Counted from the first letter of the stretch, positions 37,045 to 47,128 are shown. The stretch: 64,000 nt of DNA from Pseudomonadota bacterium (GCA_029561145.1 JAKQJM010000088.1:124001-188000); one strand, 5' to 3'. Notes: a model not told the origin generated them from the letters alone. Numbers and translations: made by a program.

Positions 37045-38739
37045 ATGAATGCAAGTTTTGCCGAAACCGCGATGACCGAAAGCTTTGCCGAGATGTTCGA
37101 GCAGAGCCAGTCGATCGCCAATCTCAAGCCGGGATCGATCGTTCTTGGCACCGTCGTCGAAATCCGCTCGGACGTCGTCGTGATCAATGCCGGACTCAAG
37201 TCCGAAGGCATCGTTCCGATCGAACAGTTCCGCAACGATGACGGCGTGCTCGAGATCCATGTAGGCGACGAGGTCAAGGTTGCCCTCGACTCCATCGAAA
37301 ACGGATTCGGCGAGACCATGCTCTCGCGCGAGAAAGCCAAGCGTTCGCTCGTGTGGGACGAACTCGAGGAAGTCCATTCGAAGAACGAAAGCGTCATCGG
37401 TCGCATTTCCGGCAAGGTCAAGGGTGGTTTCACGGTCGACATCAAGGATGTCCGTGCGTTCCTGCCCGGCTCGCTGGTCGACGTGCGTCCGGTTCGCGAC
37501 CCTTCCTACCTCGAAGGCAAGGAACTCGAGTTCAAGATCATCAAGCTCGATCGCAAGCGCAACAACGTGGTGGTTTCGCGTCGTGCGGTCGTTGAAAGCG
37601 AATTCAGCGTCGAGCGCGAGCAGCTGCTCGATCGCCTGCAGGAGAATGCAGTCGTCAAGGGTGTGGTCAAGAATCTCACCGATTACGGCGCATTCGTCGA
37701 CCTCGGCGGCATCGATGGTCTGCTGCATATCACCGACATGGCCTGGAAGCGCGTGCGCCACCCGAGCGAAGTGGTCAACGTCGGCGACGAACTCGATGTG
37801 CGCGTGCTCAAGTTCGATCGCGAGCGCAACCGCGTCAGCCTCGGCCTCAAGCAGCTTGGCGAGGATCCCTGGGTCGCCATCAGCCGCCGTTACCCGAGCG
37901 GCACCAAGGCGGTCGGCAAGGTTTCCAACGTCACCGATTACGGTTGCTTCGTCGAGCTCGAAGCGGGCGTCGAAGGCCTTGTCCACGTTTCCGAAATGGA
38001 TTGGACCAACAAGAACGTCAACCCGGCCAAGGTCGTGCAGGTCGGCGATGACGTCGAAGTCATGGTTCTGGATGTCGATGAAGAGCGTCGTCGCATCTCG
38101 CTCGGCATCAAGCAGACCCGCGCCAATCCGTGGGAAGCCTTTGCCGCGATCTACAAGAAGAACGACAAGGTTGCCGGCCAGATCAAGTCGATCACCGATT
38201 TCGGCATCTTCATCGGTCTCGAAGGCGGCATCGATGGCCTGGTCCACCTGTCCGACATCTCGTGGGCGGCAGCGGGCGAAGACCTTGTGCGCAACTTCAA
38301 GAAGGGCGACGAGATCGAAGCCGTCGTGCTTGCGGTCGATCCGGAGCGCGAGCGCATCTCGCTCGGCATCAAGCAGCTCGAACAGGATCCGTTCGGCCAG
38401 TTCATGGCCAACCATCCGCGCGGCAGCATCCTCAACGGCACGGTCCGTGAAGTGGATGCGCGTGGCGTGACGGTCGATATCGAGGAAGGCATCGAGGGTT
38501 ATCTGCGTGCCAACGACATCGCCAAGGAACGCGTCGACGACGCCACCCTGCATTTCAAGGTTGGCGATCCGGTCGAGGCGAAGTTCATCGGAATGGATCG
38601 CAAGGGCCGCGTACTGCAGTTGTCGATCCGCGCCAAGGACGAGGAAGAGCTGCAGTCGGTGCTCGATGACTACCAGAGCACGACCGGGGCAACGACCCAG
38701 CTCGGCGCCCTGTTGAAAGAGAAGTTCAACCGCGAGTGA
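37045..38739 (+). CDS. rpsA: 30S ribosomal protein S1
   Basis: A 564-residue protein with six S1 RNA-binding repeats; the last four share the pattern [28 protein letters not shown]1 brings mRNA to the 30S subunit. ATG at 37045 has TGGA eight bases upstream. An ATG nine codons later begins [12 protein letters not shown], which matches the E. coli N-terminus, so 37072 is a real alternative. An upstream open extension to 36886 is not family-like. A 159-base leader could hold S1 autoregulation. Confidence 0.96.
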   Translation: MNASFAETAMTESFAEMFEQSQSIANLKPGSIVLGTVVEIRSDVVVINAGLKSEGIVPIEQFRNDDGVLEIHVGDEVKVALDSIENGFGETMLSREKAKRSLVWDELEEVHSKNESVIGRISGKVKGGFTVDIKDVRAFLPGSLVDVRPVRDPSYLEGKELEFKIIKLDRKRNNVVVSRRAVVESEFSVEREQLLDRLQENAVVKGVVKNLTDYGAFVDLGGIDGLLHITDMAWKRVRHPSEVVNVGDELDVRVLKFDRERNRVSLGLKQLGEDPWVAISRRYPSGTKAVGKVSNVTDYGCFVELEAGVEGLVHVSEMDWTNKNVNPAKVVQVGDDVEVMVLDVDEERRRISLGIKQTRANPWEAFAAIYKKNDKVAGQIKSITDFGIFIGLEGGIDGLVHLSDISWAAAGEDLVRNFKKGDEIEAVVLAVDPERERISLGIKQLEQDPFGQFMANHPRGSILNGTVREVDARGVTVDIEEGIEGYLRANDIAKERVDDATLHFKVGDPVEAKFIGMDRKGRVLQLSIRAKDEEELQSVLDDYQSTTGATTQLGALLKEKFNRE

Positions 38740-38748
38740 TGCGGGTTG

Positions 38749-38772
38749 GTCGGCAGGCGCAAGCCTGCCGAC
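38749..38772 (+). terminator. First of two hairpins between rpsA and ihfB
   Basis: GTCGGCAGGC (38749-38758) pairs perfectly with GCCTGCCGAC (38763-38772) around GCAA. No T-tract follows, so it may protect the rpsA 3' end or attenuate rather than fully terminate. Confidence 0.55.
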
Positions 38773-38784
38773 TGCTGAGAATGC

Positions 38785-38808
38785 GGCGCCCACCTGCCGG
38801 TGGGCGCC
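38785..38808 (+). terminator. Second hairpin between rpsA and ihfB
   Basis: GGCGCCCACC (38785-38794) pairs perfectly with GGTGGGCGCC (38799-38808) around TGCC. Again there is no T-tract. It ends 28 bases before ihfB. Confidence 0.5.
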
Positions 38809-38836
38809 ATTGACCCCGTCCAGCGTGTGTCTCTCG

Positions 38837-39148
38837 ATGACCAAGTCAGAATTGATCGAAGCGCTTTCGTCACGCCAGCAGCACCTGGCTGCCAACGATG
38901 TGGAGTTGGCCGTCAAGAGCATGCTCGAACAGATGACCCATGCCCTCGCCGACGGCGAGCGCATCGAGATCCGCGGATTCGGCAGCTTCTCGCTGCATTT
39001 CCGTCCGCCACGCATGGGCCGCAATCCGAAGACCGGTGATGCGGTCGCGTTGCCCGGCAAACATGTGCCACACTTCAAGCCCGGCAAGGAATTGCGTGAA
39101 CGGGTGAACGGAAGCAGCGCTCCCGTTTCGTCCGACGGCACCCACTGA
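38837..39148 (+). CDS. ihfB: Integration host factor beta subunit
   Basis: A 103-residue HU/IHF-family protein starting [14 protein letters not shown], with the DNA-bending arm [20 protein letters not shown] and the [12 protein letters not shown] strand. The arm sequence and location directly after rpsA identify IhfB. It pairs with IhfA to bend DNA. Start at 38837 matches the family; upstream codons are not conserved. Confidence 0.96.
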   Translation: MTKSELIEALSSRQQHLAANDVELAVKSMLEQMTHALADGERIEIRGFGSFSLHFRPPRMGRNPKTGDAVALPGKHVPHFKPGKELRERVNGSSAPVSSDGTH

Positions 39149-39194
39149 TTGCCAAGGGTCGCCGTTTGGCGATCTATCCCTGGAGATATCGGCC

Positions 39195-39494
39195 ATGCGA
39201 CTTGGCGTGGTGGTGTTGATCTTGCTGTCGGTCGCCTTTGGCGCCACGTTCGGCGCCCTGAATTCCGACCGCGTCGCATTCGATCTCTATTTTTGTGAGC
39301 TGATGTTGCCGAAGGGCGGAGCCTTGCTCGCCGCGCTGGCGCTTGGTTGGGTTTTCGGCGGATTGATCGTCTGGTTCGTCGGGGTCAGGCGTCTGCAACG
39401 GGAATTACGCTCGGCGAAACGCATGTTGCGGGACCTGCGCGCCAAATCGCCTTCGGACTCCGCACCCGATGGAACGGCCAACGGTCGCTCATGA
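39195..39494 (+). CDS. lapA: LapA family membrane protein
   Basis: A 99-residue protein with two membrane segments (about 3-22 and 40-64) separated by the NSDRVAFDLYF motif, and a basic cytoplasmic tail with short helix. LapA partners LapB in lipopolysaccharide assembly control. The stop overlaps lapB (ATGA). Follows ihfB, as in E. coli and relatives. Confidence 0.93.
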   Translation: MRLGVVVLILLSVAFGATFGALNSDRVAFDLYFCELMLPKGGALLAALALGWVFGGLIVWFVGVRRLQRELRSAKRMLRDLRAKSPSDSAPDGTANGRS

Positions 39495-40663
39495 GCGAAC
39501 TTTCCCTGCTTTTCCTGCTGCTGCCGGTCGCCGCATTCTCCGGCTGGTATGTCGCCCGGCGGGGCAGCGAGCGAACCTCCGGCGCACGTGTCAGCGAGCT
39601 GTCGAGCAACTACTTCCGCGGCCTCAACTACCTGCTCAACGAGCAGCAGGACAAGGCGATCGAGGTGTTCCTCAAGCTTGCCGAATACAACCGCGATACG
39701 GTTGAGACCCATCTCGCCCTTGGCAACCTGTTTCGCCGCCGTGGAGAAGTGGATCGAGCGATTCGCGTCCACCAGAACCTGATTGCGCGGCCCAGTCTCA
39801 GCGAGGCCGAGAAGACCATCGCCCTGCTCGAGCTCGGTGAGGACTACATGCGCGCAGGCCTGCTCGATCGCGCGGAAACCCTTTTTACCGATCTCGTCGC
39901 GATGGATGCGCTCGCGCCATCCGCGCTGACCCATCTCGTCGCGATCTACCAGCACGAGCGGGACTGGAACAAGGCGATCGACAACGCCCGCAAGCTGGAG
40001 GCAGCCACGGGCGAATCCCGTGGCGAGATCATCGCGCAGTTCCATTGCGAACTGGCCGAACAGGCACGCAGTCGAGCTGCATGGGAGCAGGCGCGTGAGT
40101 CCCTTGATGCGGCGTTGCAGGCCGAACACGATTGCGTGCGGGCGAGCATGATCCTCGGCCATATCGAGTCAGCGCTCGGCAACCTCGATGCGGCGATCGC
40201 GGCATTCGAGCATGTCGCCGAACGCGACGTTGACTATGTGCCGGAAATACTTTCGCCCCTGCTCGATTGCTACGCGCGCGCGCAGCGCATGCAGCGTGCC
40301 GAGGAATTCCTGCTGCGTATGACCGAGCGCCACCAGGGGGTTTCCCCTGTGCTTGCACTGGCCAAGCTCTATACGCGGACCAAGGGCGAGAAATCAGCGG
40401 TCGAGTTCCTCACCCGGCAACTGCATCAACGTCCTTCGGTGCGCGCGCTGATGGCACTGATCGACGCCAACCTGCACAACGCCGAAGGAGAGGCGCGCGA
40501 AAGTTTCCTGATCCAGCGCGATCTCACTCGAAAGCTGCTCGAAGGCCAGGCCATGTACCGATGCACGCGTTGCGGATTCGGCGCCAAGGCCCATCACTGG
40601 CAATGCCCCAGTTGCAAGAACTGGAGCACCGTGCGTCCGATCCACAGCGTGGTGGGAGAGTAG
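39491..40663 (+). CDS. lapB: LPS assembly protein LapB
   Basis: A 390-residue protein: N-terminal anchor (about 5-20), a run of TPRs (about 35-330), and a C-terminal rubredoxin-like zinc site YRCTRCGF...CPSCKNW. LapB recruits LpxC to FtsH and so tunes lipid A output. ATG at 39491 overlaps lapA. All domains are intact and length equals the E. coli protein. Confidence 0.95.
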   Translation: MSELSLLFLLLPVAAFSGWYVARRGSERTSGARVSELSSNYFRGLNYLLNEQQDKAIEVFLKLAEYNRDTVETHLALGNLFRRRGEVDRAIRVHQNLIARPSLSEAEKTIALLELGEDYMRAGLLDRAETLFTDLVAMDALAPSALTHLVAIYQHERDWNKAIDNARKLEAATGESRGEIIAQFHCELAEQARSRAAWEQARESLDAALQAEHDCVRASMILGHIESALGNLDAAIAAFEHVAERDVDYVPEILSPLLDCYARAQRMQRAEEFLLRMTERHQGVSPVLALAKLYTRTKGEKSAVEFLTRQLHQRPSVRALMALIDANLHNAEGEARESFLIQRDLTRKLLEGQAMYRCTRCGFGAKAHHWQCPSCKNWSTVRPIHSVVGE

Positions 40664-40673
40664 GCAGGAACGC

Positions 40674-41783
40674 ATGTCGAGCCTGTCCTTTCCGGCCTGG
40701 TTGATGCTGGCGCTGACTACGCTTGCAGGATCGGTCCTTTTCACGTGGCTGAGCCTGGTCTACGCATCGCGGCGACGGATGATCGACCAGCCCGGCCAGC
40801 GACGCTCGCACAGCGTGCCGACGCCGCGCGGTGGCGGCACGGGGATCGTGCTGGCCGTGGTTGCCGGGCTGTCCGCATGCTGGATCGCAGGCGCGGATTC
40901 CGTCGACATATCCAGTTTCATCGCGCTGCTCGCATCGATCATGCTGGTCGCCCTCGTTGGCTGGATTGACGACCACGGCGGCCTCGGCGCGCTTGTTCGG
41001 CTGCTTGCGCATGCCGCGTCGGCACTTTTGCTCGGCGTGCCCGTCATGCTGCTGGACGGGCACGGGATACTCGCCAATCCGGCCTTGCCGTGGATACTCG
41101 CTGCGCTGCTGGCGTGCGCGATCGCCATCGTCTGGTCGATCAACCTGCACAACTTCATGGATGGCATCAACGGCCTGCTCGCAACACAGGCGATCTTCGT
41201 CTTCTCCGCGCTGTCCTGGCTTTGCCTGGAAGCGGGCCGAAGCGCCGAAGCGCAACGCATCGGAATCCTTCTCGCGGCAACGCTCGGGTTCCTTCCGTTC
41301 AACTTCCCACGCGCGCGCATCTTCATGGGCGATGTCGGCAGCGGAGTACTGGGCCTGCTCATCATCGTCAGCATCGGTTGGCAGATCGCCGCGGTACCGG
41401 GCGAGCCGTTCTACGGTTTGATCGCCTGTTCGGCCTTCGTCGTGGACAGCACGGCGACCCTGTTGTCACGCATGTTGAGCGGCCGGCGTTGGTATAGTGC
41501 GCACCGCGAACACCTGTATCAGTGGCTGGTCCGGTCCGGCTTCAGCCACGCCAGAGTGGTCGGCTTCTACATGGCGTGGAATCTGCTGGTCGTGGTGCCG
41601 GCCCTGCTCTGGGTTCATCGCGAATCGGCGATCATGGGCGCGTTATCGCGAGGCCATGCGATGTCCTTGCCGGCCGGAAGCGAGGTCTTGTTTTCGATCT
41701 ATGCCATCGGTGCCCTGGTCTGGGTATTCGGCAAGCGCTACTGCCTCAACAGATGCAAGGATTCGAGAGTGACGGCGTCGTGA
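40674..41783 (+). CDS. WecA/MraY-family undecaprenyl-phosphate phosphosugar transferase
   Basis: A 369-residue protein with about 10-11 membrane helices. Family signatures: VPTPRGGG (loop 1), DDHGGL (Mg site), NLHNFMDGINGLL, FMGDVGSG and the C-terminal HREHLYQ motif. It should transfer a HexNAc-1-phosphate to undecaprenyl phosphate to begin O-antigen or another glycan, in the WbpL/WecA group rather than MraY. It lies 10 bases after lapB, and its stop overlaps the next gene (GTGA). Sugar specificity is not readable. Confidence 0.9.
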   Translation: MSSLSFPAWLMLALTTLAGSVLFTWLSLVYASRRRMIDQPGQRRSHSVPTPRGGGTGIVLAVVAGLSACWIAGADSVDISSFIALLASIMLVALVGWIDDHGGLGALVRLLAHAASALLLGVPVMLLDGHGILANPALPWILAALLACAIAIVWSINLHNFMDGINGLLATQAIFVFSALSWLCLEAGRSAEAQRIGILLAATLGFLPFNFPRARIFMGDVGSGVLGLLIIVSIGWQIAAVPGEPFYGLIACSAFVVDSTATLLSRMLSGRRWYSAHREHLYQWLVRSGFSHARVVGFYMAWNLLVVVPALLWVHRESAIMGALSRGHAMSLPAGSEVLFSIYAIGALVWVFGKRYCLNRCKDSRVTAS

Positions 41784-43666
41784 TCAACAAGCTCATCGCC
41801 AAGATCCATCCCCGCCTCGCGGTGGTCGTCCACGACCTCGCGATGGTCTGGTTGGCATGGACGGCGATCACGTCGATACGCTGGTCATTCGAATCCGCTC
41901 GACCGGATTTTGGCCTGTTCGGGACCGAAGCCTGGCTGGTGTTGATCGCGCAGGGACTGATCTTCTGGATCACCGGTCTGTACAAGGGACTCTGGCGCTT
42001 CGCCAGCTTGCCCGACCTGTGGAACATCCTGCGTGCCGCGACGCTGGGAGCATTGGCGATTGCGGTCACCCTGTTCCTCTACAACCGCCTCGCCACCGTG
42101 CCACGCACCGTGTTGCTGCTATACCCGGTGACGCTCGCCGTGCTGCTCGGATTGCCGCGCCTGGCCTATCGTTACTGGAAGGACAGTCGCCTCGACTTTC
42201 TTTCGCGCTCGCCGGCGATGCGTGTGCTCGTGCTCGGCGCGGGTCGCGCGGGCGACACGCTGGTTCGCGGCCTTGTGCGCGAGAACCGTTATCGCCTGGT
42301 CGGCATGCTTGACGACAATCCGCAGATCCGCGGCGCGCGTATCCATGGTGTTCCGGTGCTCGGAACGCTCGAGCAATTGCCCGATCTGGCTCGCCAGACT
42401 GCGGCGCAGATGCTGCTTATCGCGATGCCCTCGGCAACCAGTACGCAGATGCAGCGCGTCGTCGGTTTCTGTGAAACGACCGGCTTGCCGTTTCGCACGA
42501 TGCCGCGTCTTGCCGATGTCGTCGCGGGTCGATCGAGTTTCGGCGAACTCAAGGAGGTCGCCATCGAGGATCTGCTCGGACGTGAGCAGGTGCAGCTCGA
42601 CTGGACCTCGATCCGGACCGGTATCTCAGGCAAGCGCGTTCTCGTCACGGGCGGCGGTGGCTCGATCGGCTCCGAACTGTGTCGCCAGGTTGCCCGGCTT
42701 GGGGCGAGTGCGCTGACCATCCTCGAGATTTCCGAATACAACCTCTATCGCATCGAACAGGAGCTGCGTCGCGAGTTTCCCGATCTGCTGCTGGACGCGC
42801 GCATCGGCGATTGCGGGGATCTGGTCGGATGCGAGCATGTGTTTGAACTGGCGCGCCCGCATGTGGTTTTCCACGCGGCGGCGTACAAGCATGTTCCGCT
42901 GCTGCAGGAGCAACTGCGCGAGGCTTTCCGCAACAACGTCCTCGGTACGCACACGGTCGCCCAGGCGGCAAACCGCCATGGCGTGGAGTGCTTCGTCCTC
43001 ATCTCGACCGACAAGGCGGTCAATCCGAGCAGCATCATGGGTGCCTGCAAGCGCGCAGCCGAGATCTACTGCCAGAATTTCGCTGCGCATTCCCAGACGC
43101 GTTTCATCACCGTGCGGTTCGGAAACGTGCTCGATTCCGCGGGATCGGTCGTGCCGTTGTTTCGCGAGCAGATCCGCAATGGCGGGCCGGTTACCGTGAC
43201 CCATCCGGAAATCACGCGCTACTTCATGACGATCCCCGAAGCCTGCCAATTGATCCTGCAGGCCGGCGTGCTCGGCAAGGGCGGCGAGATCTTCGCGCTC
43301 GACATGGGCGAGCCGGTCAAGATCGCCTATCTCGCCGAGCAGATGATCCTGCTGGCGGGCAAACAGCCGGGCCGCGACATCCAGATCGCCTATACCGGAT
43401 TGCGATCCGGAGAGAAGCTGTTCGAGGAACTGTTCCATCCGCTCGAGAACTACCAGGCCACCACGCACGCGAAGATCTTTCTCGCCCAGCATCGCAGCGT
43501 TGCCTGGAGCCTGTTGAACCTGCAGTTGCAGCAGGCGCAACAGGCCGTCGGCAGCTACGACGAAATCGGGCTGCGACGTATCCTCGACCAGCTTCTGCCG
43601 GAGTTCGAAGTTCCGGCCGCAAATGCAGACGACAATGTCGTCGCGTTTTCAGTGCGACCCTCCTGA
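41780..43666 (+). CDS. WbpM/CapD-family nucleotide-sugar 4,6-dehydratase
   Basis: A 628-residue inner-membrane protein: four N-terminal helices (about 10-120), a Rossmann-like CoA-binding module (VLVLGAGRAGDTLV) and an extended SDR domain (VLVTGGGGSIGSELC). The active site has STDKAVNPSSIMGACKR, the S-M-K version that replaces the usual Tyr, typical of the WbpM/PglF/FlaA1 group. These convert UDP-GlcNAc to a 4-keto-6-deoxy sugar. GTG start at 41780 in a GTGA overlap with the transferase gene; the pair probably act together. Confidence 0.93.
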   Translation: MINKLIAKIHPRLAVVVHDLAMVWLAWTAITSIRWSFESARPDFGLFGTEAWLVLIAQGLIFWITGLYKGLWRFASLPDLWNILRAATLGALAIAVTLFLYNRLATVPRTVLLLYPVTLAVLLGLPRLAYRYWKDSRLDFLSRSPAMRVLVLGAGRAGDTLVRGLVRENRYRLVGMLDDNPQIRGARIHGVPVLGTLEQLPDLARQTAAQMLLIAMPSATSTQMQRVVGFCETTGLPFRTMPRLADVVAGRSSFGELKEVAIEDLLGREQVQLDWTSIRTGISGKRVLVTGGGGSIGSELCRQVARLGASALTILEISEYNLYRIEQELRREFPDLLLDARIGDCGDLVGCEHVFELARPHVVFHAAAYKHVPLLQEQLREAFRNNVLGTHTVAQAANRHGVECFVLISTDKAVNPSSIMGACKRAAEIYCQNFAAHSQTRFITVRFGNVLDSAGSVVPLFREQIRNGGPVTVTHPEITRYFMTIPEACQLILQAGVLGKGGEIFALDMGEPVKIAYLAEQMILLAGKQPGRDIQIAYTGLRSGEKLFEELFHPLENYQATTHAKIFLAQHRSVAWSLLNLQLQQAQQAVGSYDEIGLRRILDQLLPEFEVPAANADDNVVAFSVRPS

Positions 43667-43686
43667 AACCCCAACGAGTAACCCCG

Positions 43687-44583
43687 ATGAGCAACGCACG
43701 TCTTCGCAAGGTGGTGTTCCCGGTCGCCGGGCTTGGTACGCGATTTCTGCCGGCGACCAAGGTCGTGGCCAAGGAAATGCTGCCCGTGCTCGATCGACCG
43801 CTGATCCAGTATGCCGTCGACGAGGCTGTCGATGCCGGCGCGGATACCCTGATCTTCGTCACCAATCGCTACAAGCACGCGATCGCCGACTACTTCGACA
43901 AGGCCTATGAACTCGAGAGCAAGTTGGCGAAGTCGGGCAAGGATGAACTGCTCGCGCTCGTGCAGGGCACGCTGCCGAGGAATGTGCGCTGCGTGTTCGT
44001 GACCCAGCCCGAAGCGCTCGGACTCGGACACGCCGTGCTTTGTGCAAAACCGGTTGTCGGCGACGAGCCATTCGGCGTGGTGCTCGCGGACGACCTGATC
44101 TGGAACGGGCATTCCGCGGCCGGTCGGCCCGGCGCCCTGCGTCAGATGTCGGAAGTCGCTTTCCGCGAGGACGCCGGCGTCGTCGCCGTCGAGGAAGTGC
44201 CGCGCGAAGACACCGGCAAGTACGGCATTGTCGATGCCGAAAGCATTTCCGAGCGTGCCGCCCGCATTCGTCTCGTCGTCGAGAAGCCGAAGCCCGAAGT
44301 CGCGCCGTCCAACCTCGCCATTGTCGGGAGATATGTGCTGCCCGGGCGCATCTTCAGCCTGCTCGAACGGACCAAACCCGGTGCCGGCGGCGAAATCCAG
44401 CTCACCGATGCGATCGAGGACCTGCTCCACGAGAAGCCGGTGCTCGCCTATCGCTTCGAAGGCACGCGCTTCGACTGCGGAAACAAGCTCGGCCTGGTCA
44501 AGGCTACCCTGCACATGGCGCTGAACGATGCGCAGATCGCTTCCGATACGCGTGCCTATCTCGATTCGATGAACAATTCCTGA
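43687..44583 (+). CDS. galU: UTP-glucose-1-phosphate uridylyltransferase
   Basis: A 298-residue nucleotidyltransferase: VVFPVAGLGTRFLPATKVV, KEMLPVLDRPLIQYAVDEA, QPEALGLGHAVLCA, VVLADDLIW and FDCGNKLG. It makes UDP-glucose for LPS and glycans. ATG at 43687 begins MSNARLRKV. It lies 20 bases after the WbpM-like gene and completes the envelope-sugar block that starts at lapA. Confidence 0.97.
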   Translation: MSNARLRKVVFPVAGLGTRFLPATKVVAKEMLPVLDRPLIQYAVDEAVDAGADTLIFVTNRYKHAIADYFDKAYELESKLAKSGKDELLALVQGTLPRNVRCVFVTQPEALGLGHAVLCAKPVVGDEPFGVVLADDLIWNGHSAAGRPGALRQMSEVAFREDAGVVAVEEVPREDTGKYGIVDAESISERAARIRLVVEKPKPEVAPSNLAIVGRYVLPGRIFSLLERTKPGAGGEIQLTDAIEDLLHEKPVLAYRFEGTRFDCGNKLGLVKATLHMALNDAQIASDTRAYLDSMNNS

Positions 44584-44618
44584 TGCGCGGGGCATCCTTG
44601 AATCAGCGGCATTGACCG

Positions 44619-45785
44619 ATGGACCTCAGCTACATCCTCAATCATCTTGGTGAGGAGCGCGGAACCTATCACGGTGCAGTCGCTCCGCCGATCGTGCAAT
44701 CGTCGATCTTTGCGTTCCCGTCCGTGGCCGAGATGCGGCGCGGCTTCGCCGATGAATTCGCCGAGCACATGTATACGCGCGGCAACAACCCCACGGTGGC
44801 GATCCTGCGCAAGAAGGTCGCCGCGCTCGAAGGAGCCGAGGATTGCCTCGCCTTCAGCAGCGGCGCCGCGGCGATGTCCGCCGCCGTGTTCGCGAGCGTG
44901 CGGGCTGGTGACCATGTCGTCTGTGTCGCACAACCCTACAGCTGGACACGCAGCCTGCTTCGCGATCTCCTGCCGGGATTCGGCGTGTCCACCGGCTTCG
45001 TCGATGGCACCGATGTCGCCAACTTCGAAGATGCGCTCAAGCCGGAAACGCGACTGATCGTGCTCGAAAGTCCGAATTCGATGACCTTCGAGCAGCAGGA
45101 TCTCTCGGCGGTGGCCAGGCTCGCCCGCAGCCGCGGGATCCGCACGATCTGCGACAACAGTTTCGCCACGCCGCTGAACCAGTCGCCGATCTCCCACGGC
45201 ATCGACCTTGTCGTGCATTCGGCGACCAAGTACCTCAACGGCCACAGCGATGTGGTCGCAGGCATGCTGTGCGGCAGCGACGCGATCATGCGCGAGGTTT
45301 TCAAAGGGCCGTACATGACCTTCGGCGCGATACTGTCCCCGCACGATGCCTGGCTGCTGATCCGCGGATTGCGTACGCTGGCCGTGCGCATGGAGCGGGT
45401 CGCCTCGACAACGGCCAGGGTTCTCGCCTTTGTCGAAGCGCATCCCGCCATCCGTGCGGTTTTCCATCCACACGCCGTGGCCAATCCCCAACTTGCGTTG
45501 AGCCAGCGCCAGCTCTCCGGATCCAGCGGGCTGTTGACGATCGATCTGGCGACCAGCGAGATCTCCGCGGTCGAGCGGTTCTGCGCTGCGCTCAAGCGCT
45601 TCCTGATGACGGTGTCCTGGGGCGGCTACGAATCGCTGGCATTTCCGTTGTGCGCGGTGTTTCCGCCCGATGTGCCGATCCGGCCCTCTGCGGCATTGCC
45701 GCTCAGCCTGGTCCGGCTTTCGATCGGTCTCGAGGAACCCGAGGTGCTGATCGCCGATCTCGATCAGGCATTGGCTCAGCTCTGA
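44619..45785 (+). CDS. metC: Cystathionine beta-lyase-type PLP enzyme
   Basis: A 388-residue Cys/Met-metabolism PLP enzyme with YTRGNNPTV, CLAFSSGAAAMSAAVF, LESPNSMTFE, CDNSFATPLNQ and PLP lysine K204 in HSATKYLNGHSDVVAG. The family includes cystathionine beta- and gamma-lyases and synthases; METC-type is my best guess because the sequence keeps the SWGGYESL and SIGLEE motifs. Substrate is not certain. ATG at 44619. It precedes a monooxygenase gene by 52 bases. Confidence 0.78.
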   Translation: MDLSYILNHLGEERGTYHGAVAPPIVQSSIFAFPSVAEMRRGFADEFAEHMYTRGNNPTVAILRKKVAALEGAEDCLAFSSGAAAMSAAVFASVRAGDHVVCVAQPYSWTRSLLRDLLPGFGVSTGFVDGTDVANFEDALKPETRLIVLESPNSMTFEQQDLSAVARLARSRGIRTICDNSFATPLNQSPISHGIDLVVHSATKYLNGHSDVVAGMLCGSDAIMREVFKGPYMTFGAILSPHDAWLLIRGLRTLAVRMERVASTTARVLAFVEAHPAIRAVFHPHAVANPQLALSQRQLSGSSGLLTIDLATSEISAVERFCAALKRFLMTVSWGGYESLAFPLCAVFPPDVPIRPSAALPLSLVRLSIGLEEPEVLIADLDQALAQL

Positions 45786-45837
45786 TGGACGTCCGGTCGG
45801 AGGTCATGCTCTCCGCTGCGCCGATATCGCGAAACGC

Positions 45838-47118
45838 ATGGCGCTGACCTCCCTGCAGATCGCCATTGTCGGATTCGGTACCGCAGGCCAGGCAGCTGCT
45901 GTCCTGCTGTCGCGCGATGGCCACTCGGTCCAGGTATTCGAACAAACCAGCAAGCTCGGCCCGGTCGGCGCCGGTTTCCTGCTGCAGCCGGTCGGCCTGC
46001 AGGTGCTATGGGAAATGGGCCTGCTGGCCAAGGCAGCGGCATATGGCCGACGCGTGGAGCGCCTGTACGGCGAAACCCGCAAGGGTCGTGTCGTCATGGA
46101 CATGCGGTACATGCATCTCGACCCGGTCCTGAGTGGGCTGGGCATGCAGCGTGGAGCCTTGTTCTCCATTCTCGCCGAGGCGCTCGGCAGCGAAGTGCCG
46201 ATCCATTGTGGACGTCGCATCGTCGCGGTCAGCGATGACGGGCGGCGCATCTGCACCGCGGATGGAAAAAGCGAGGGCCCGTTCGACCTGATCCTGTGCG
46301 CGGACGGATCGGCTTCGCTACTGCGCAACGGTGTCGGCAAACGACGGATCGACAAACCCTATCCCTGGGGCGCCTTGTGGTGCCTGCTCGCGCAAGGCGA
46401 CTGGGCGTATCCGCGCGAATTGCGCCAGCGCTATCTGAAGGCGCGCAAGATGATCGGCTTCCTGCCGGTCGGAACGCGGCCTGATGACGCGACAGCGCGA
46501 CTGAGTTTCTTCTGGAGTCTGCCAGCATCCGAATTCGATTCGTGGCGTGCCCGCGGCATCGAGCCGTGGCTTGACGAGATCAAGGCGCTCTGGCCCGAAG
46601 CGCGTGCGCAAATGGGCGCCATTCGCGATGTCGATCAACTCAGTCGGGCCGGCTATCGGGATGTGATTCCGGTCGGCTGGTATCGTGATCGCGTCGTCCT
46701 GCTCGGTGATGCGGCTCATGCGATGAGCCCGCAGCTGGGGCAGGGCGTCAACATGGCCTTGCTCGACGCATTGGCGATTCGCGATGCACTGCGCATGCAC
46801 ACCCGTCTCGACGAGGCGTTGTCGCAGTATCAGCAGCTTCGTTCGCGTCACGTTTCGGCGTACCACTTCTGGAGTCGCTGGCTGACCCCCTTGTTCCAGT
46901 CCGAACTTGACCTGGTTGCTGCGCTTCGCGATCTGGCCTTTCACCCGATGGGACGAGTCTGGGGGCTGCGCTCGCTGATGCTGCGCGTGCTCTCGGGAAC
47001 CCAGCTCGGAGCATTCGGCAAGTTTCGCCTGTCCGACGAATTCATGCTTGCCTTCGAGAGATTGCAATACCAGGAATCCGCAGTTGCGCTGCTGGAACCT
47101 TCCACCGAACAGGAATGA
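45838..47118 (+). CDS. FAD-dependent monooxygenase
   Basis: A 426-residue class A flavoprotein hydroxylase. Dinucleotide motif VGFGTAGQAA (about 10-19), the DG-type LCADGSAS and the second FAD motif VLLGDAAHAMSPQLGQGVN are intact. Relatives include UbiH-type and salicylate hydroxylases; no membrane segment. Substrate is unknown. The gene is followed 10 bases later by an aminotransferase and preceded by a Cys/Met PLP enzyme. Confidence 0.85.
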   Translation: MALTSLQIAIVGFGTAGQAAAVLLSRDGHSVQVFEQTSKLGPVGAGFLLQPVGLQVLWEMGLLAKAAAYGRRVERLYGETRKGRVVMDMRYMHLDPVLSGLGMQRGALFSILAEALGSEVPIHCGRRIVAVSDDGRRICTADGKSEGPFDLILCADGSASLLRNGVGKRRIDKPYPWGALWCLLAQGDWAYPRELRQRYLKARKMIGFLPVGTRPDDATARLSFFWSLPASEFDSWRARGIEPWLDEIKALWPEARAQMGAIRDVDQLSRAGYRDVIPVGWYRDRVVLLGDAAHAMSPQLGQGVNMALLDALAIRDALRMHTRLDEALSQYQQLRSRHVSAYHFWSRWLTPLFQSELDLVAALRDLAFHPMGRVWGLRSLMLRVLSGTQLGAFGKFRLSDEFMLAFERLQYQESAVALLEPSTEQE

Positions 47119-47128
47119 CGAGGATTCA

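Noticed and set aside
36952-39279. A 775-codon open frame antisense to rpsA and ihfB
   Set aside because: It mirrors the codon pattern of rpsA on the other strand; high G+C makes such shadows common and the sequence matches no family.
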